64,000 bases of DNA, from the NCBI GenBank assembly GCA_020975725.1, contig QXJR01000007.1, positions 62,001 through 126,000 of the forward strand. Direction: 5' to 3'. A model generated the notes under the pieces. That model worked only from the letters and a program-made list of their open reading frames with translations. It had not been told where the DNA came from and did no database searches. A program made the translations under genes and the position numbers. Of this stretch, positions 10,663-21,812 are shown piece by piece. The stretch comes from Picocystis sp. L7 (Eukaryota > Chlorophyta > Picocystophyceae > Picocystales > Picocystaceae). How positions within the stretch are numbered: the stretch's first letter is position 1; each line of letters opens with the position of its first letter.

Positions 10663-11929
10663 GCCTAATCGTGCAAGCCATGAAACGTGGTTGAGACGTG
10701 CTTCTAGAGCACCCTTGATGCTCACATTCTTACGCATCGATGAGGGATGCCTCACGTTGCGTTGGCCTCTGGGAATGGCGTGCTTTCCCTTTTCTTGAGA
10801 TGTGGTTTTGTCACAAGCGTGCTTGAAGGAATTTTTCGGCAAGGTTTTGCTTTGGCCATCAAGGCAAGGCATGGAACACAGTTTGCAGGAAGATGGCTCC
10901 CTTTCATGCAGCAACCTGCTTCTTTTTTGTAATTTCTTACATGTGGCCTGTCCGCCGCTGTCCGACACCATCCCCTTGTTGACACGACCCGGTCCGATCC
11001 ACAGCGGGACCCATCTGGATGGCCCACACATTCGAGGATCGGACAGTTGGATGGCTTGGGCCGATCCTTCCTCATCGCTCGCTGTGGACAGCACAGCGCA
11101 GTTTCGCAGGCTTCCTGGTACGCCCAGACCGAGGACCCTGCATGGCACGTGCTTTCAATTGCCTGGGTTGTCCACTCGTTTCTGTTGGCGGCCAAGTGCC
11201 CGAGGGTGTTCGGCTGGTGCACACCATCAGTTTCCGTCGCTTGGAGATGGCACGCCTTCTTCGCACGATGCATTCATTCTGATTGCATCGATCATCGAAG
11301 GCACAGGTTGGTATGTCCTTGGAACGTAGTGATGTTTCGGTTGTTCCAGGTGTGGAGACCCCCTTTATGACGTCTGAAGGAAGCGTTCCGGATTGAATTT
11401 CTCGTGCAATCAACACGGAGGGTGATCTCTACCTGTGAAGCGTCCGCTGCCTTTTCACAGGGGGGCCATTCCGTGTCGAAGCGAACGTGCCTGGTCCTTC
11501 GCTCTGTTGTAGACACCGGGGTTCGTCGCTTCATCCGGGGCTTGCGTTCACCTTCGCTCGCATCCGCTTGTCCCCGAGTCCTTCGTTCTTCCTGGACCTC
11601 GACCGATCGATTCCTGGTCTTTGCTCCGACGAACTGCTTGGCATGGAATACCAGGCGTGAACGCATTCGTGTCACGCCCGACGTTCCAGTGGAGCATCGG
11701 TCTTGGTTGGATACGCGGTCTTTCGTCCGTTCCTCTTGGGATCGATCTTCGCGTTGAGAGAGAGCAAGAGTTGGGACGATCCATGCGAACGCGCATTCGC
11801 TGATATCGCGGTCGAGATCGCAACCTCGCATCGTGGTGGCAGGCGCTGTGCACTTGTTCGCGGATCGTTCCTTCTTGGGTGCGTGCGGGTCCATCCAAGG
11901 CGTAGAGGCGGTGGTAGACATCCTGGAGG
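10663..11929. other. 1.3-kb intergenic region, no gene recognised
   Basis: Only mutually overlapping ORFs on both strands with no domain resemblance. It should hold the 3' end of the previous gene and the promoter of the SDR. No TATA box or long homopolymer seen. Confidence 0.35.
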
Positions 11930-12730
11930 ATGGCGATGCGCTCTGCACTCGTGACCGGCGCAGGAAGAGGGATCGGAAAGGCACTCGCGACGCAGTTGGC
12001 CGAGAAAGGATACGACGTGACCGTGCTGGACGTGGACGGAGATGCAGCCGAACGTACGGCACGAGAGGTGCGCCTGTGGGGACGACGCTCCATGCCGTTG
12101 CAAGTGGACGTGACGAAATCGAATCAATTGGAAGAAGCCTTTCGAATGCATGCCGTGCGTTTCGGAGGAATGGAAGTGTGCTGCAACAACGCAGGGATAG
12201 GTGAACAAGGGGATTTCTGCGGGGACGGAGTCGAGGATCCGAACGAGCGGAACTGGAGAGACGTCGTAGACGTGAACCTGGTGGCCATCCTGCACGGCAC
12301 GAGGTTGGCCATGCAATTGATGAAATCAAGTGGCAAAGGGGGACACGTCATCAATGTTGCTTCAGCCGGTGGCCTGCATCCGATGGAATACGCACCCGTC
12401 TATGCGGCAACCAAAGCTGCTGTGGTGCAGCTGGGCAGGAGTCTGGCTCACCTGGCAGAAAAGGAGGAAATTTTTGTCTGCACGCTCTGTCCAGAGTTCA
12501 CCAGGACCATGCTCCTGGAAGATCTGCAACAGCAAATGGGCGAATCGGAGGCTTCGATACTGATCCAGAGCCTGGGGAAGGAACCGCTCGAACCAGAGCA
12601 GGTTGCTGATGCCGGCTTGCAACTCCTCACCGAGCAGCAGGGAGGGGTAGTGCTGCTCATTTCTCAGCGTGGAAAAGTCATAAAAGTGCACCAACAAATT
12701 AAAGGAGTCCCAAACAGGGCAAGGCTGTAA
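11930..12730 (+). CDS. Short-chain dehydrogenase/reductase (classical SDR, 15-PGDH-like)
   Basis: A 266-residue classical SDR in one exon. The cofactor motif TGAGRGIG is at residues 9-16, an acidic residue after beta-2 (VLDVDG, 32-37) favours NAD(H), NNAG is at 86-89, the catalytic Ser is in VASAGG (about 145) and YAATK is at 158-162. The overall pattern resembles 15-hydroxyprostaglandin dehydrogenase-type SDRs, but the substrate cannot be inferred. There is no targeting peptide before the first beta strand, so it is probably cytosolic. The stop lies only 40 bp from the stop of the convergent mTERF gene, so their 3' UTRs must overlap. Confidence 0.88.
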   Translation: MAMRSALVTGAGRGIGKALATQLAEKGYDVTVLDVDGDAAERTAREVRLWGRRSMPLQVDVTKSNQLEEAFRMHAVRFGGMEVCCNNAGIGEQGDFCGDGVEDPNERNWRDVVDVNLVAILHGTRLAMQLMKSSGKGGHVINVASAGGLHPMEYAPVYAATKAAVVQLGRSLAHLAEKEEIFVCTLCPEFTRTMLLEDLQQQMGESEASILIQSLGKEPLEPEQVADAGLQLLTEQQGGVVLLISQRGKVIKVHQQIKGVPNRARL

Positions 12731-12770
12731 ATCAAATCCATGTACAATACCTATCGCCGAAGCGCACGAT

Positions 12771-14261
12771 TTATTTCCGAATTTTGGTGGGGTAGGTGCA
12801 GGTCGAAAACTTCAACGCAAAGTCCCTCACGAGCATGTCATTCTTGAAGTCTTCGTACTCCTTCAATGTACTGTCCACCACGCTGACGAAATCCTTGTCC
12901 GTGAGTGAGAGATACTTCATCGGCATCTTGCTGTCCGTCAGCCTTTTCCTGGCAAGCAGAAATTGGTGCCTTGGTCGGATCCTCTTGTCGAGAGAAAGTG
13001 AGAAGTACGCTGGGAACTTGGCTACTGTCTGCACGTCCCCACCCAATTCGGCGGTGAGGTACTCGAACTTGGGCCTGAGAGAGCTTTCGATCGACAAAGA
13101 GAACAGGGTCCCCAGCCGCGACACGGTAGTGGTGATTTCTTGTTCGCTCATGCCAATGGCCTGCAAATAATCTAGCCTTGGCTTCATACTGTCAATGGAG
13201 TAGTGGAGGAGCTGGGGATGTCGTGCCACCATCTTTGCAAGGCCTTCTTTCGAAACCCCCAGACCCAGGAAGAAGCGCACCCTTGGAGCAACCATGGTGT
13301 CGCTGTTGTAGGTCAGTACTGCAGGGTGCTTGGTGACCAATTTCCCGATGGCTTCTTCGGGTATGCCTATTTCTCGGGTGAGGTATTGAGCGCGTGGGCG
13401 TAGCGTTTTGTTCACACTCAGCTCCAACAGCACAGGCGCACGCGTGATGACTTTGGCCAGGTCTTTCGGGTCTACATGTATTTCCCTCAGGTATTCTACC
13501 CTAGGTTTCATGGTTCTTTCCGTGCGATACTCAAGCACCCTCGGATGTTTGGCAATGATTTTGACCAGATCACCGGGTTGGATGCCTAGGCTGGACAGGT
13601 ACAGTACACGGCTCTTGGCCGTGGCGACGGTCAGGGAGAGTACCTCCACGCGTGAATCGATCAGCTTGGCGAACTCTGCATCTCTAAACCCGAGCTCGTA
13701 GAGGTAGCTCACTAAGGGCCTGCATCGCCTTTCCAGCTTGTGTCTTTCCGCCAGTTGCTCAAACACGCGATCGTCGATCGCTTCGTTCTGCAGGCCCATG
13801 AGTAGCCAGTCGGTTTCGGCCTCCCATTTTCTCTTCTGTTTGACGTACAGCGGCGAGCTGGGTCCACGGATCGGTTTGCTTTGGCTCGGCTGATCTCCTG
13901 GGGGGTTGCCTCTCGCTCCCCCGACGGGTGGGTTCGGTGCGTGTTCGTGTACAGGTGCGACGGCCGTGTTTTTTTCCTTTTCCTTCCTGTTCCCCGATTT
14001 TCTCCGCCCTTCTCCTCCATTTTTTCGCTCCGAAGGTTCCGACGCGGATCTGTGCGTTCTTGTTTTCGTTTCTTTCGACCGTGTTGGACGTGTCTGTTCG
14101 ATGTGTACGGTGGGTTCCTCCCTTGGGTTTTTCCTCGTGGCTTCGATTCGTGTGGATCGGCATGGTCTCGTCCAACCCCTCGTTCCACCACATGTGCCCA
14201 TGTCAACCCGTGCTTCCTTCCCTCCTCGCCAGGTGCGTGACCACATTCCCCACGTCGCCAT
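12771..14261 (-). CDS. mTERF-domain protein (organelle gene expression factor)
   Basis: The C-terminal 330 residues are a run of mTERF repeats, each about 35 residues with the pattern hydrophobic-x-P-x-hydrophobic-L. Examples are IIAKHPRVLEY, VITRAPVLLEL, LVTKHPAVLTY and MVARHPQLLHY. mTERF proteins form a superhelical nucleic-acid-binding solenoid and act in transcription, splicing or ribosome assembly in mitochondria or plastids. The ATG at 14261 gives 496 residues. The first 150 or so residues are basic and Arg/Lys/Thr-rich with no conserved look. They could be a targeting extension, but their composition is like that of introns in neighbouring genes, so an unresolved first intron is likely. 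An 8-C run lies at 14321-14328. Confidence 0.85.
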   Translation of the reverse strand: MATWGMWSRTWRGGKEARVDMGTCGGTRGWTRPCRSTRIEATRKNPREEPTVHIEQTRPTRSKETKTRTHRSASEPSERKNGGEGRRKSGNRKEKEKNTAVAPVHEHAPNPPVGGARGNPPGDQPSQSKPIRGPSSPLYVKQKRKWEAETDWLLMGLQNEAIDDRVFEQLAERHKLERRCRPLVSYLYELGFRDAEFAKLIDSRVEVLSLTVATAKSRVLYLSSLGIQPGDLVKIIAKHPRVLEYRTERTMKPRVEYLREIHVDPKDLAKVITRAPVLLELSVNKTLRPRAQYLTREIGIPEEAIGKLVTKHPAVLTYNSDTMVAPRVRFFLGLGVSKEGLAKMVARHPQLLHYSIDSMKPRLDYLQAIGMSEQEITTTVSRLGTLFSLSIESSLRPKFEYLTAELGGDVQTVAKFPAYFSLSLDKRIRPRHQFLLARKRLTDSKMPMKYLSLTDKDFVSVVDSTLKEYEDFKNDMLVRDFALKFSTCTYPTKIRK

Positions 14262-17253
14262 GGTGTCTGAGGAGAACATCCAGTCCACCCCCACCTCTCC
14301 CACCGGTAGTGGACTGGATGCCCCCCCCATCCCCCACTGCCAAGGGAGAGGACAGGAGACCACCAACTCGACTCGCATGGAGCGAGGTGCGCCATGCGAC
14401 CTCGTCCACACCAGGATGGCTCGAACAGGCGCATCCGGATCCGACCACCAGGGGTCCGGGTTCGCTCGCTCGCTTGCCCGGTAAGTGCACGACCTGCGGC
14501 TAGGCTTAGACACTCCCAACATTCATTTTTCTCGGGGTGGCCTGGGCAGGAGGTGGGCCAACGGCTTGGCTGTGCGTTTGATGTCTTGTCTCGAGCCGAT
14601 TTGCCGCACGAGAGTGTTCGGTCTTGCCATACTTCGGTAGCTTTAGTTTGGCGTTCGGGTTCCTCGTGGGAGCATGGCCACCCGAAGCGAAATCCATGAA
14701 TTGGGTGCCGTTGGGTTTCGTTTGTCTTGCTTTGTATTCACTGATGGAAAGAGTGTATAACAAACCTTGGCAGTGTCCGAGACACTTGTCCGTGTTGGGT
14801 AACCAATTCTAACGGGCGGGACAACATTTGCTCGACTTGCCCCTTTATTCGAAAGGATACACATGTGGGAAGTTAGAAACGCTCGGAAAGGGAAGCTTCC
14901 CATCATCCACTTCCACCAAACTACCGGATTTGCAGATACATCCCTCGTCTTGCATGTGCCCAACCGCTTGGAGGACCATCGATGAAGAACTTGCAAAACA
15001 AGCCGAGGATAAGTTCAAATACGAGTGGGGACACGATTCATGGTCCTCCCGAAGTTCCATGGTTGCAACCTTGAGACACCCTCGCTGTCCAGAAAATTGG
15101 AAAGGTGTTTGCGGGGCGGAATCCATACGACCAAACGAGTTTCCCCTACATCGAGAGTCCCACTCGTATGTTTGACCTCCACCGCCAAACCATCCATTCA
15201 CTCAACCGACAAAACACACCGCTATGGTTGAGGCGCACCGAGACCAGGCAAGACATGTTGTGATCGTAGCAAAGGGTTTGTACGCCCCGTAGGCCCTACA
15301 CACGAGAGCGCCCCTTCGCACCCCTCAAGTTGGGTCGAGACCTGCTCCGATCAAGACCCCTTAGCAAGGGGACTCGCCCCTTACTTTGGGACTTCCCCAT
15401 CGAGGACTCGAACGGCCCAGACCTGGATTGAAGGTTGTGGTCGTTGGAATCCCTTACCTCGATCCCTGCTAGAAGGTAAGGCTGGGGCAACTCAACGGTG
15501 GCAATGCGACGGACAGGCCAAGGTAACTTGCAAACAATCCTTCTGGACCATCCGATGCATCGCCAGCCCCCCAAGTGGGCTTTTGGGGAGCCCTGCCAGG
15601 CTGTCTTCATCCGCCATTGAACGGTTGAGAGAGAGGTAGACCCGTAGGTCCCTCTCCTTGTCTCTTTTAGTTCACTTGCTCTCTTTCGGAAGATCTACCG
15701 CCTTCCCAACGCTTCTTCCACTTCGCCACCTTCAGACGACGCTCTTTTTGGTGCTGGTGAGACCCTGAGCACGTGCCACAACAGCCGTACGCTACAGGAT
15801 TGCCGATTTGGTTGGTATTCTCTGTCGGCATTACTTCTGCCCACAAGCGCTTCATATCCATAGAAATTGCACGACGTTCCATGCACTGAATATGTGCAAG
15901 GAAGAGTTGTAAGAAAGGGTAACGAAGGGTACCCATAGCTCACCTTGTACAAAACTCGAATAGGGCTTGCTTGGCTAGCATAAAGACACGAGGATCGATG
16001 GACCGTGCTCACAAATAGAGCTTGTCCTCTTGGGCATCAAAGTATCCAAAAAGTTCATGCGAGAGTTGTCATTGTGCGCTTAAGCAGAGTTCGAGGGCAG
16101 CATGGAGAAACATTTAGCAATCCTCGACCGTGCAACCATAGCTGTGTTTGTCGATTTTTTAAGCCACTAGAACGACTCATTGGTACCAAAGAGAAGAGCC
16201 TCCCGGTCAAACAAGATGTAAAATGTTTCACAAGTACACTAGAAAGCACAAGTCTAGGAACGGAAGAACGAAAGTTGTGGCGATGTAAGTAACTTGCGGT
16301 AGAAGAAGAATGGCACCTTTGTCTTCGAATCAAGCGTGGCGTTCTTAGTGAAGGTCGATTATGCTGCTACTCCCATGCACAATACCATTCAAAAGCACTT
16401 TGCTGGGGTGAGCCACCCGAACCGGGAAGATGGCGTATTCGTGGGTTGGAAGACCCGGACAATTTATGACGCTCAATTGTGCTCAAAATGTGCGCTCTCA
16501 AAGAGGCACCTCGAAAAAAAGTGTTCGAGCCATACAAGCTTGCAGTATTTTGAAGTCAGGAGTGCATGGCGTTGGTTCCCAATTCAAGCCAACGAGTGGC
16601 TCCATCGTATGCAACATACATGTCGGTGGATGCGGAAGGCATTAGGCTAGCGGTGCAAGCATTTGACTTCACATCCGTTGCAGGGTATTGTTGCGTCCAC
16701 CAAGGCCAAGCAAACGATGAGAGGACTAGTTAGGATCACACGGTTAGAGTTCCCAGTGCGTTGCGCCGCAAGTGAGCCAATCGCTCGTCAAAACAATTCA
16801 CAAATGCACATGGTCTTGGTCTAGCGTTTTACCACCCTGACTCAAAAGTGCATGCTTGGCTTCAATTCCCTCCCTACTACGAAGGCAGCAGTCTTCAGCC
16901 GGGAAGTGGGAAAGAGCATTGCACACGTTGTGGCAATGTGCATGGGACATGTCGCGCAATAGCCTTGCACATACAAATCACCAAGTTGGAGCATAGGTCG
17001 AAGGGACGTGCTCGGAGCGGGGTAGCTCATGTCTGTTTACGGTGTCCTGATAGAGGAAGGTCGCACAAGGGTAGATGCTAGCATGAAATGGAGCATATTC
17101 TTACGTAAGATTCTCTGCCTCCATCTGTTTTACGCGAAACACACGAGACATTCTAGACTACACTGCTACGGACAGCGATTGTGGCTTACCAACCTCGCAC
17201 TGATGCACACCGCCTCATGCAAAAGCCGGCGGCAAAAAAACCATCCTCATTGC
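14262..17253. other. 3-kb gene-poor stretch
   Basis: GC falls after about 14500 and no ORF shows protein-like conservation on either strand. No complete mobile element, tRNA or rRNA is recognisable. The first 250 bp are GC-rich and probably contain the mTERF promoter; the last few hundred bases lie downstream of NTT. The rest looks like the other AT-richer blocks at 1-5 kb, 21-23 kb and 49-50 kb. Confidence 0.4.
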
Positions 17254-19428
17254 TCAAGGACCTGTAACTTCCTCTTCCTTCGTCAATTCACCAAACTGAG
17301 TGCCAAGGAATGCTGCAGACTTGAGCCAGGCTCCAACGATCGCAAACAGGACCACGGCAAGCACGGGTGTGGAGGCTGCTAAGGAACCGAACCCTACAAT
17401 CAGGAACTGCTGAATCAAGGCACCGCCTGACTTGCCCAAGGGGTTGCAGATAACATCGATGGCTGCCTTACCCTTCACCTTTGTTTCTTCGTCGAGAGGG
17501 ATGTAGGCCATTTCCTTGCAAGGGTCAAAGAGAGAGTACTTGGCACTCTTGGAAAAGATGTTCTGAGCAGCACCAACATAAACGGCGGCCAGGAGTGGCG
17601 TCAGACCGATAGCTGCCAGTGCAGGGGTGAGGGGGCCACTCGCCAGCACCAATGTAAAGAATGCGATGCCAGTGACGAGAAGGACACTGGGCGTGATAAG
17701 TGCAGCCACAGTCCATCCATACTTCCTGAAAATGATGCGGCTCACAAGCATCATGATAAAGGTCACAGCGCCAGTTGCAGTGCTGAAGTCACCCATGAAA
17801 GAGGAATAGTCATTGGGGTTGGGGAACTGGGCCTTGATCTTGCCCTTCCAGGTCACCTCCACCAGGTTGATACTGATACCATAGGCAACCACCAGTGTGG
17901 CCAGACTGCGCACGTAGGCAGACTTGGCCAGGAACTTGATGCTGTCACCCACGCTCATGTACTCCTTCTTCTTCTTTCCTTTTTTCTTGTCAGGCGTTTC
18001 GACGTTAGGAATGACAAATCTGTTCATCAAGTAATATGTTCCAGCCACGATCAAGCCACCCACAACAACCATCGACATCATGCCTCTCAGAGAGTAGCCC
18101 CAACCGTCCACGCCCGGAGGAAGTTTGGCTCTGACGTTACTGAAGTAAACCACGGCCCTACCAGAGAAAATCAAAGCCACGTTTGCACCCAGTCCAAAGA
18201 GAGGATAGAACTGCTTGGCCTCATCCACGGTCGTAATCTGGTTGGCGAACCCCCAGAACAGCACTGACACAACCACCGATCCCCACAGTTCTGCCATGAC
18301 GTAGAAAAGGCAGAAAGTCCAGTTCCTCAAGATGGAGATGGGACCCAAGAACCTAGGACCAGCAGTTTCGAGCAGTTTCTGACAGAATTCGGTGGGATGC
18401 AGCATGTCGGTCATGGGGTACAACACAAACGCAAAAGCCCCAAAGAAAATGATGAAGGGGAAGATCACAGCATAGAACAAGGATTCCGTGGACAGGACGT
18501 TACTCATCTTGGAGTAGAGCACCGTGAATCCAACAGCCAGTGGCAAGTTGACCCAGGTCTTGAGGAAGGGAATGATCTCCGCACCGCTCCCGGGGGCAGT
18601 CACAACCAGCACATCCTTGGTATCACGAAGGATGGTGTAGTTGAAGAGGATGCAGAAGAACATCAGGCCCAGGGGCAAGATCTTCTTCCAGGTATTCGGG
18701 GGCACCCCAAGGAAGTACTTGGGCTCCGGCGTCAAGTCTCCTGCGGACCCGGCCAAAACTGGCTTGTTGTCAGACGGTCCTGCCCGCACACGGACGGTCC
18801 TGGGCTGCTCCTGGACGTATCCTGGGCGCTTCAACACGGATTGCCTAGCAGGCAGGGGAGCGAACGCGCTCGTGGTGGCGAGGTGGTTCGCGGTCTTTCG
18901 GTGAAACGGTGATCGGTCAGTCGTCCAGGCCTTGCGCCGCCACGGTGGATCCAGGAATGTACCCTCCTCCAAGCTCGCTGTTCTCGTTCGTTCGATCGTT
19001 CTGCTCTTGCGATCGCGCCTCTTCGAGGCTAAGAATGGTTTCGTTGCGTGCCGATCTCGTCTTGCGATCTACGGTTCGTGACCCACGTTTCCTCTTGCGA
19101 TTGTCCCTCTCGCATCGCCTCACGTCCTCCGAGGGCAGCGCTGAACGGACGGGATCTCGAGGGATGGTGCGGCACGTTCCTGCCTCCCTTTTCCCATCCA
19201 CGTCCTTCGGCAACTGCTGACCCGGGTCGTCTTTTCTATTTCTTTCCCTCCCGAACCCCTTCTTTCGGCTCCACGCGTACGCTGGCTCACCTTGACGCTT
19301 GCGTTCCTGGTGGCCCGGAGCGTGACGGTTGCTTTGGCCGGCCATTGTGCACGCACGGGTTGCGCCTGGACCCTTCCGCATCGTTGGTTTATGGTTGCGA
19401 ACCGTTGGGTACCCATGGCGGCCTGCAT
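17254..19428 (-). CDS. NTT: Plastid ATP/ADP translocase (NTT family), two exons
   Basis: Exon 1 is 19428-19291 (46 codons) and exon 2 is 18894-17254, separated by a 396-nt intron (donor GTGAGC, acceptor GAAAG, phase 0). The product is 592 residues. Exon 1 encodes a typical transit peptide: starts MQAAMGTQRF, rich in Ala/Arg/Thr/Ser/Gln and free of acidic residues. It continues into TTSAFAPLPARQS and ends near VRVRAG. The mature part has 11-12 membrane segments and NTT-family blocks such as NYTILRDTKDVLVVTAP, LKTWVNLPLAVGF and NPLGKSGGALIQQF. NTTs of the plastid inner envelope exchange cytosolic ATP for stromal ADP plus phosphate. The long ORF alone has no ATG; it opens at a TTG, which is why the upstream exon is needed. 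A 10-G run lies about 295 bp upstream. Confidence 0.93.
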
Positions 19429-20713
19429 GTTGACGTTTGGACGATCTCACGTGCTCGTGCGAGATCCGTTCGACGTCGCGGACGTCCTTGTTTTTTTCCT
19501 TTGTTTCTTTCCTTTCCACTTCGTACCCGAGAGCTTGGGCACGTGGATGTTCGGGTGTGTCACGGTTGGCGTGGGTGCGCAGGAACCCCGTGGACGCGAA
19601 GGTCGCGCCGACGCGTGTGTGTTTCCAGCGATCTCTGTTGTACGCCCCAACCCCAACCCTTCCCTTTCGTTTCTCTTCTTTCCTTCCCGTCTCCCCTGGG
19701 CAGTCGGGACGGGGTGAGACGAGGGGGGGGGGAAGGGACAGCCGCCAACCCATGGGAGGGGAGAGGGAGGGGGCTGAAGATTCCTTCGAACACGAGGGAA
19801 AGACGAAGAATCCCCCGTCTACCCCCCCTTCCCGTGTGGGCATGGAGGAAGATCTCCAACCCAACGGGCACGGAGAGAGGAACACGTTCCCCGTCGACGA
19901 TGGGTTTCCTGTCCTACCCTGCGATCGAGACTCCGACCCTTACCCGAGGAAGGAGAGAAGGGTGACGACCAACAACCACCGTACCCATCGAAAGGACAAC
20001 GTCGGAAAAGAAGGACCACACGAACCGTCCGACCTCCCCACGACGAAGGATGGATCCACCACCACCGGATCCTCTGCGAAGCATGTAGACCATCCCCCAC
20101 CCGACGCAAGCACGATCTACGATTCGGCATAGGGACGACCGGGAAGCAATGGGTGCATCTCAAACGGTGCCCGTAGAGGACGAGACGGAAGCGTCGTCGA
20201 TCCATGATTCGTCCAACCGATGCACCGGATCCCCCGTGGGCGCAGATTCCACCAAGGAAAGGAACGAAAGGGAACGACGCCGACGTACCCGAAGTCGCAG
20301 GCGTCAGCGTCCGTCGGAGAGATCGCGTCGGGTGGAAGGATGGAGAATGGTCGACGGCGTTGGACGAGGGCTCGATCCGCCACGTCACGTGGCGGATCGA
20401 GGAGGGCGCGTCCATCGCTTTGTTCTTCTTCGCATCGCACGGCGGAATGGATCGGACGGATCCAAACGGAGGGACGGTCCCTTTCCCTTCTTTCTGGGGA
20501 CCCATCGAAAGAGAAGGAACGCCCGATCTTTTCTCTTGCTGGTGGGTGCGTCTCCTTTCTCACCCGGACCCTCTCCAGATCTTCTTGCATCGTGCCCCTC
20601 CAACTTTGCTGTGACGTCTTCCCGGATGGACGGTGGAGGTTCGTCCTGGGAGGAAGGGTGCGAGACCTTCCGACCCATCCCGTCCAATCGTTGTCGCAGA
20701 TCCCGGGTAGGTG
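19429..20713. other. Intergenic region upstream of NTT, no gene recognised
   Basis: GC-rich and includes a 10-G run at 19723-19732, probably part of the NTT promoter. Long ORFs occur on both strands but are mutually overlapping and of arginine/proline-rich shadow composition. Confidence 0.35.
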
Positions 20714-21812
20714 CGGACAGGGGTACCGTGATAGGGGGTCGTCTCGGTACCCTGAAACCCCCTCTCGAACCTCAACGGGGCGAATCGGCTCCCGGATGGG
20801 GGACTGAACTTCTCGAACCCGAACGATACGTAGACGAATCCGGGTCCACAACTGAAATCCTTTCGGTTCGGATGGGACCCTCTACGTCCGATCGTCTTCC
20901 CTTTCAGCCACGTTCCCGTTTCTTCCCCGACGAGAACAAGTGTCGACGAGGGGGGTTCCACCAGGCGCTAGGGCCAGGCGACCTCGAACATTCAAAAGGG
21001 TAGACGAAGCAACAATAGCACACGTTGCACGCAAGGAAAACGAACAAACGAATAGCTCTGGCCAAAGTGCTCGATTTCATTGATAATGTTGGAGGCGAAA
21101 AAAGAAGCTTAGTAGCTTGGTTTCATAGCAACATACGGGAACTTTTGTACATCACATTGTCATGTACACGTTCTTGTGAACATACCATCCCTCCCCACCA
21201 AATGGCCTCGAAATTCCTAGTGGGAGTTTCACAAACGTATCATCCGTTTACGCACTACCCTTCACACATTCCCTTGCACCTGCAACAGCTGATTTCAAAG
21301 ACTCGCACCCTTTCGATCCGTTGAAGTCGTCCGCTCCATACTCTATGGCAGTCAAATTTGCTTCGTATGGACCATGGAACGGCTTTGCGTTGGCAACGAC
21401 ACAACCATTGCCCTTCTCAAGTGCATATCCCTATGCACTAAATATCCCATGTGTCCGCATTCACATGTGGTGCTTCGTTTGTTCGTTTTCCTTGCGTGCA
21501 ACGTGTGCTATTGTTGCTTCGTCTACCCTTTTGAATGTGCGAGGTCACCTAGTCCTAGCGCCTGGTGGAACCCCCCTCGTCGACACTTGTTCTCGTCGGG
21601 GAAGAAACGGGAACGTGGCTGAAAGGGAAGACGATCGGACGTAGAGGGTCCCATCCGAACCGAAAGGATTTCAGTTGTGGACCCGGATTCGTCTACGTAT
21701 CGTTCGGGTTCGAGAAGTTCAGTCCCCCATCCGGGAGCCGATTCGCCCCGTTGAGGTTCGAGAGGGGGTTTCAGGGTACCGAGACGACCCCCTATCACGG
21801 TACCCCTGTCCG
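20714..21812. repeat. Long inverted repeat: two 339-bp arms around a 421-bp spacer
   Basis: The left arm 20714-21052 and the right arm 21474-21812 are reverse complements with only a few mismatches (for example around 20970-20990 versus 21535-21560) and identical length. The 421-bp spacer, 21053-21473, is visibly lower in GC and has no protein-like ORF. No target-site duplication is apparent at the outer ends and no transposase is encoded. It could be a non-autonomous foldback element, a MITE-like element with long terminal repeats, or a local inverted duplication. A transcript across it would form a 339-bp RNA stem. Confidence 0.85.

Noticed and set aside
11292-12329. 345-codon minus-strand ORF
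   Set aside because: Half of it is antisense to the SDR gene and the rest is Arg/Ser-rich low-information sequence.
15410-15500. Possible tRNA because of a GTTCGAGTCC T-loop-like string on the minus strand
   Set aside because: No matching A box, acceptor stem or anticodon stem could be drawn around it.
17254-18972. NTT as a single-exon gene starting at 18972
   Set aside because: That start is a TTG in unconserved sequence; the spliced model provides an ATG and a transit peptide.
18917-19885. 322-codon minus-strand ORF upstream of NTT
   Set aside because: It overlaps the NTT first exon in another frame; its composition is Arg/Lys-rich with no conservation, whereas exon 1 gives a proper transit peptide.
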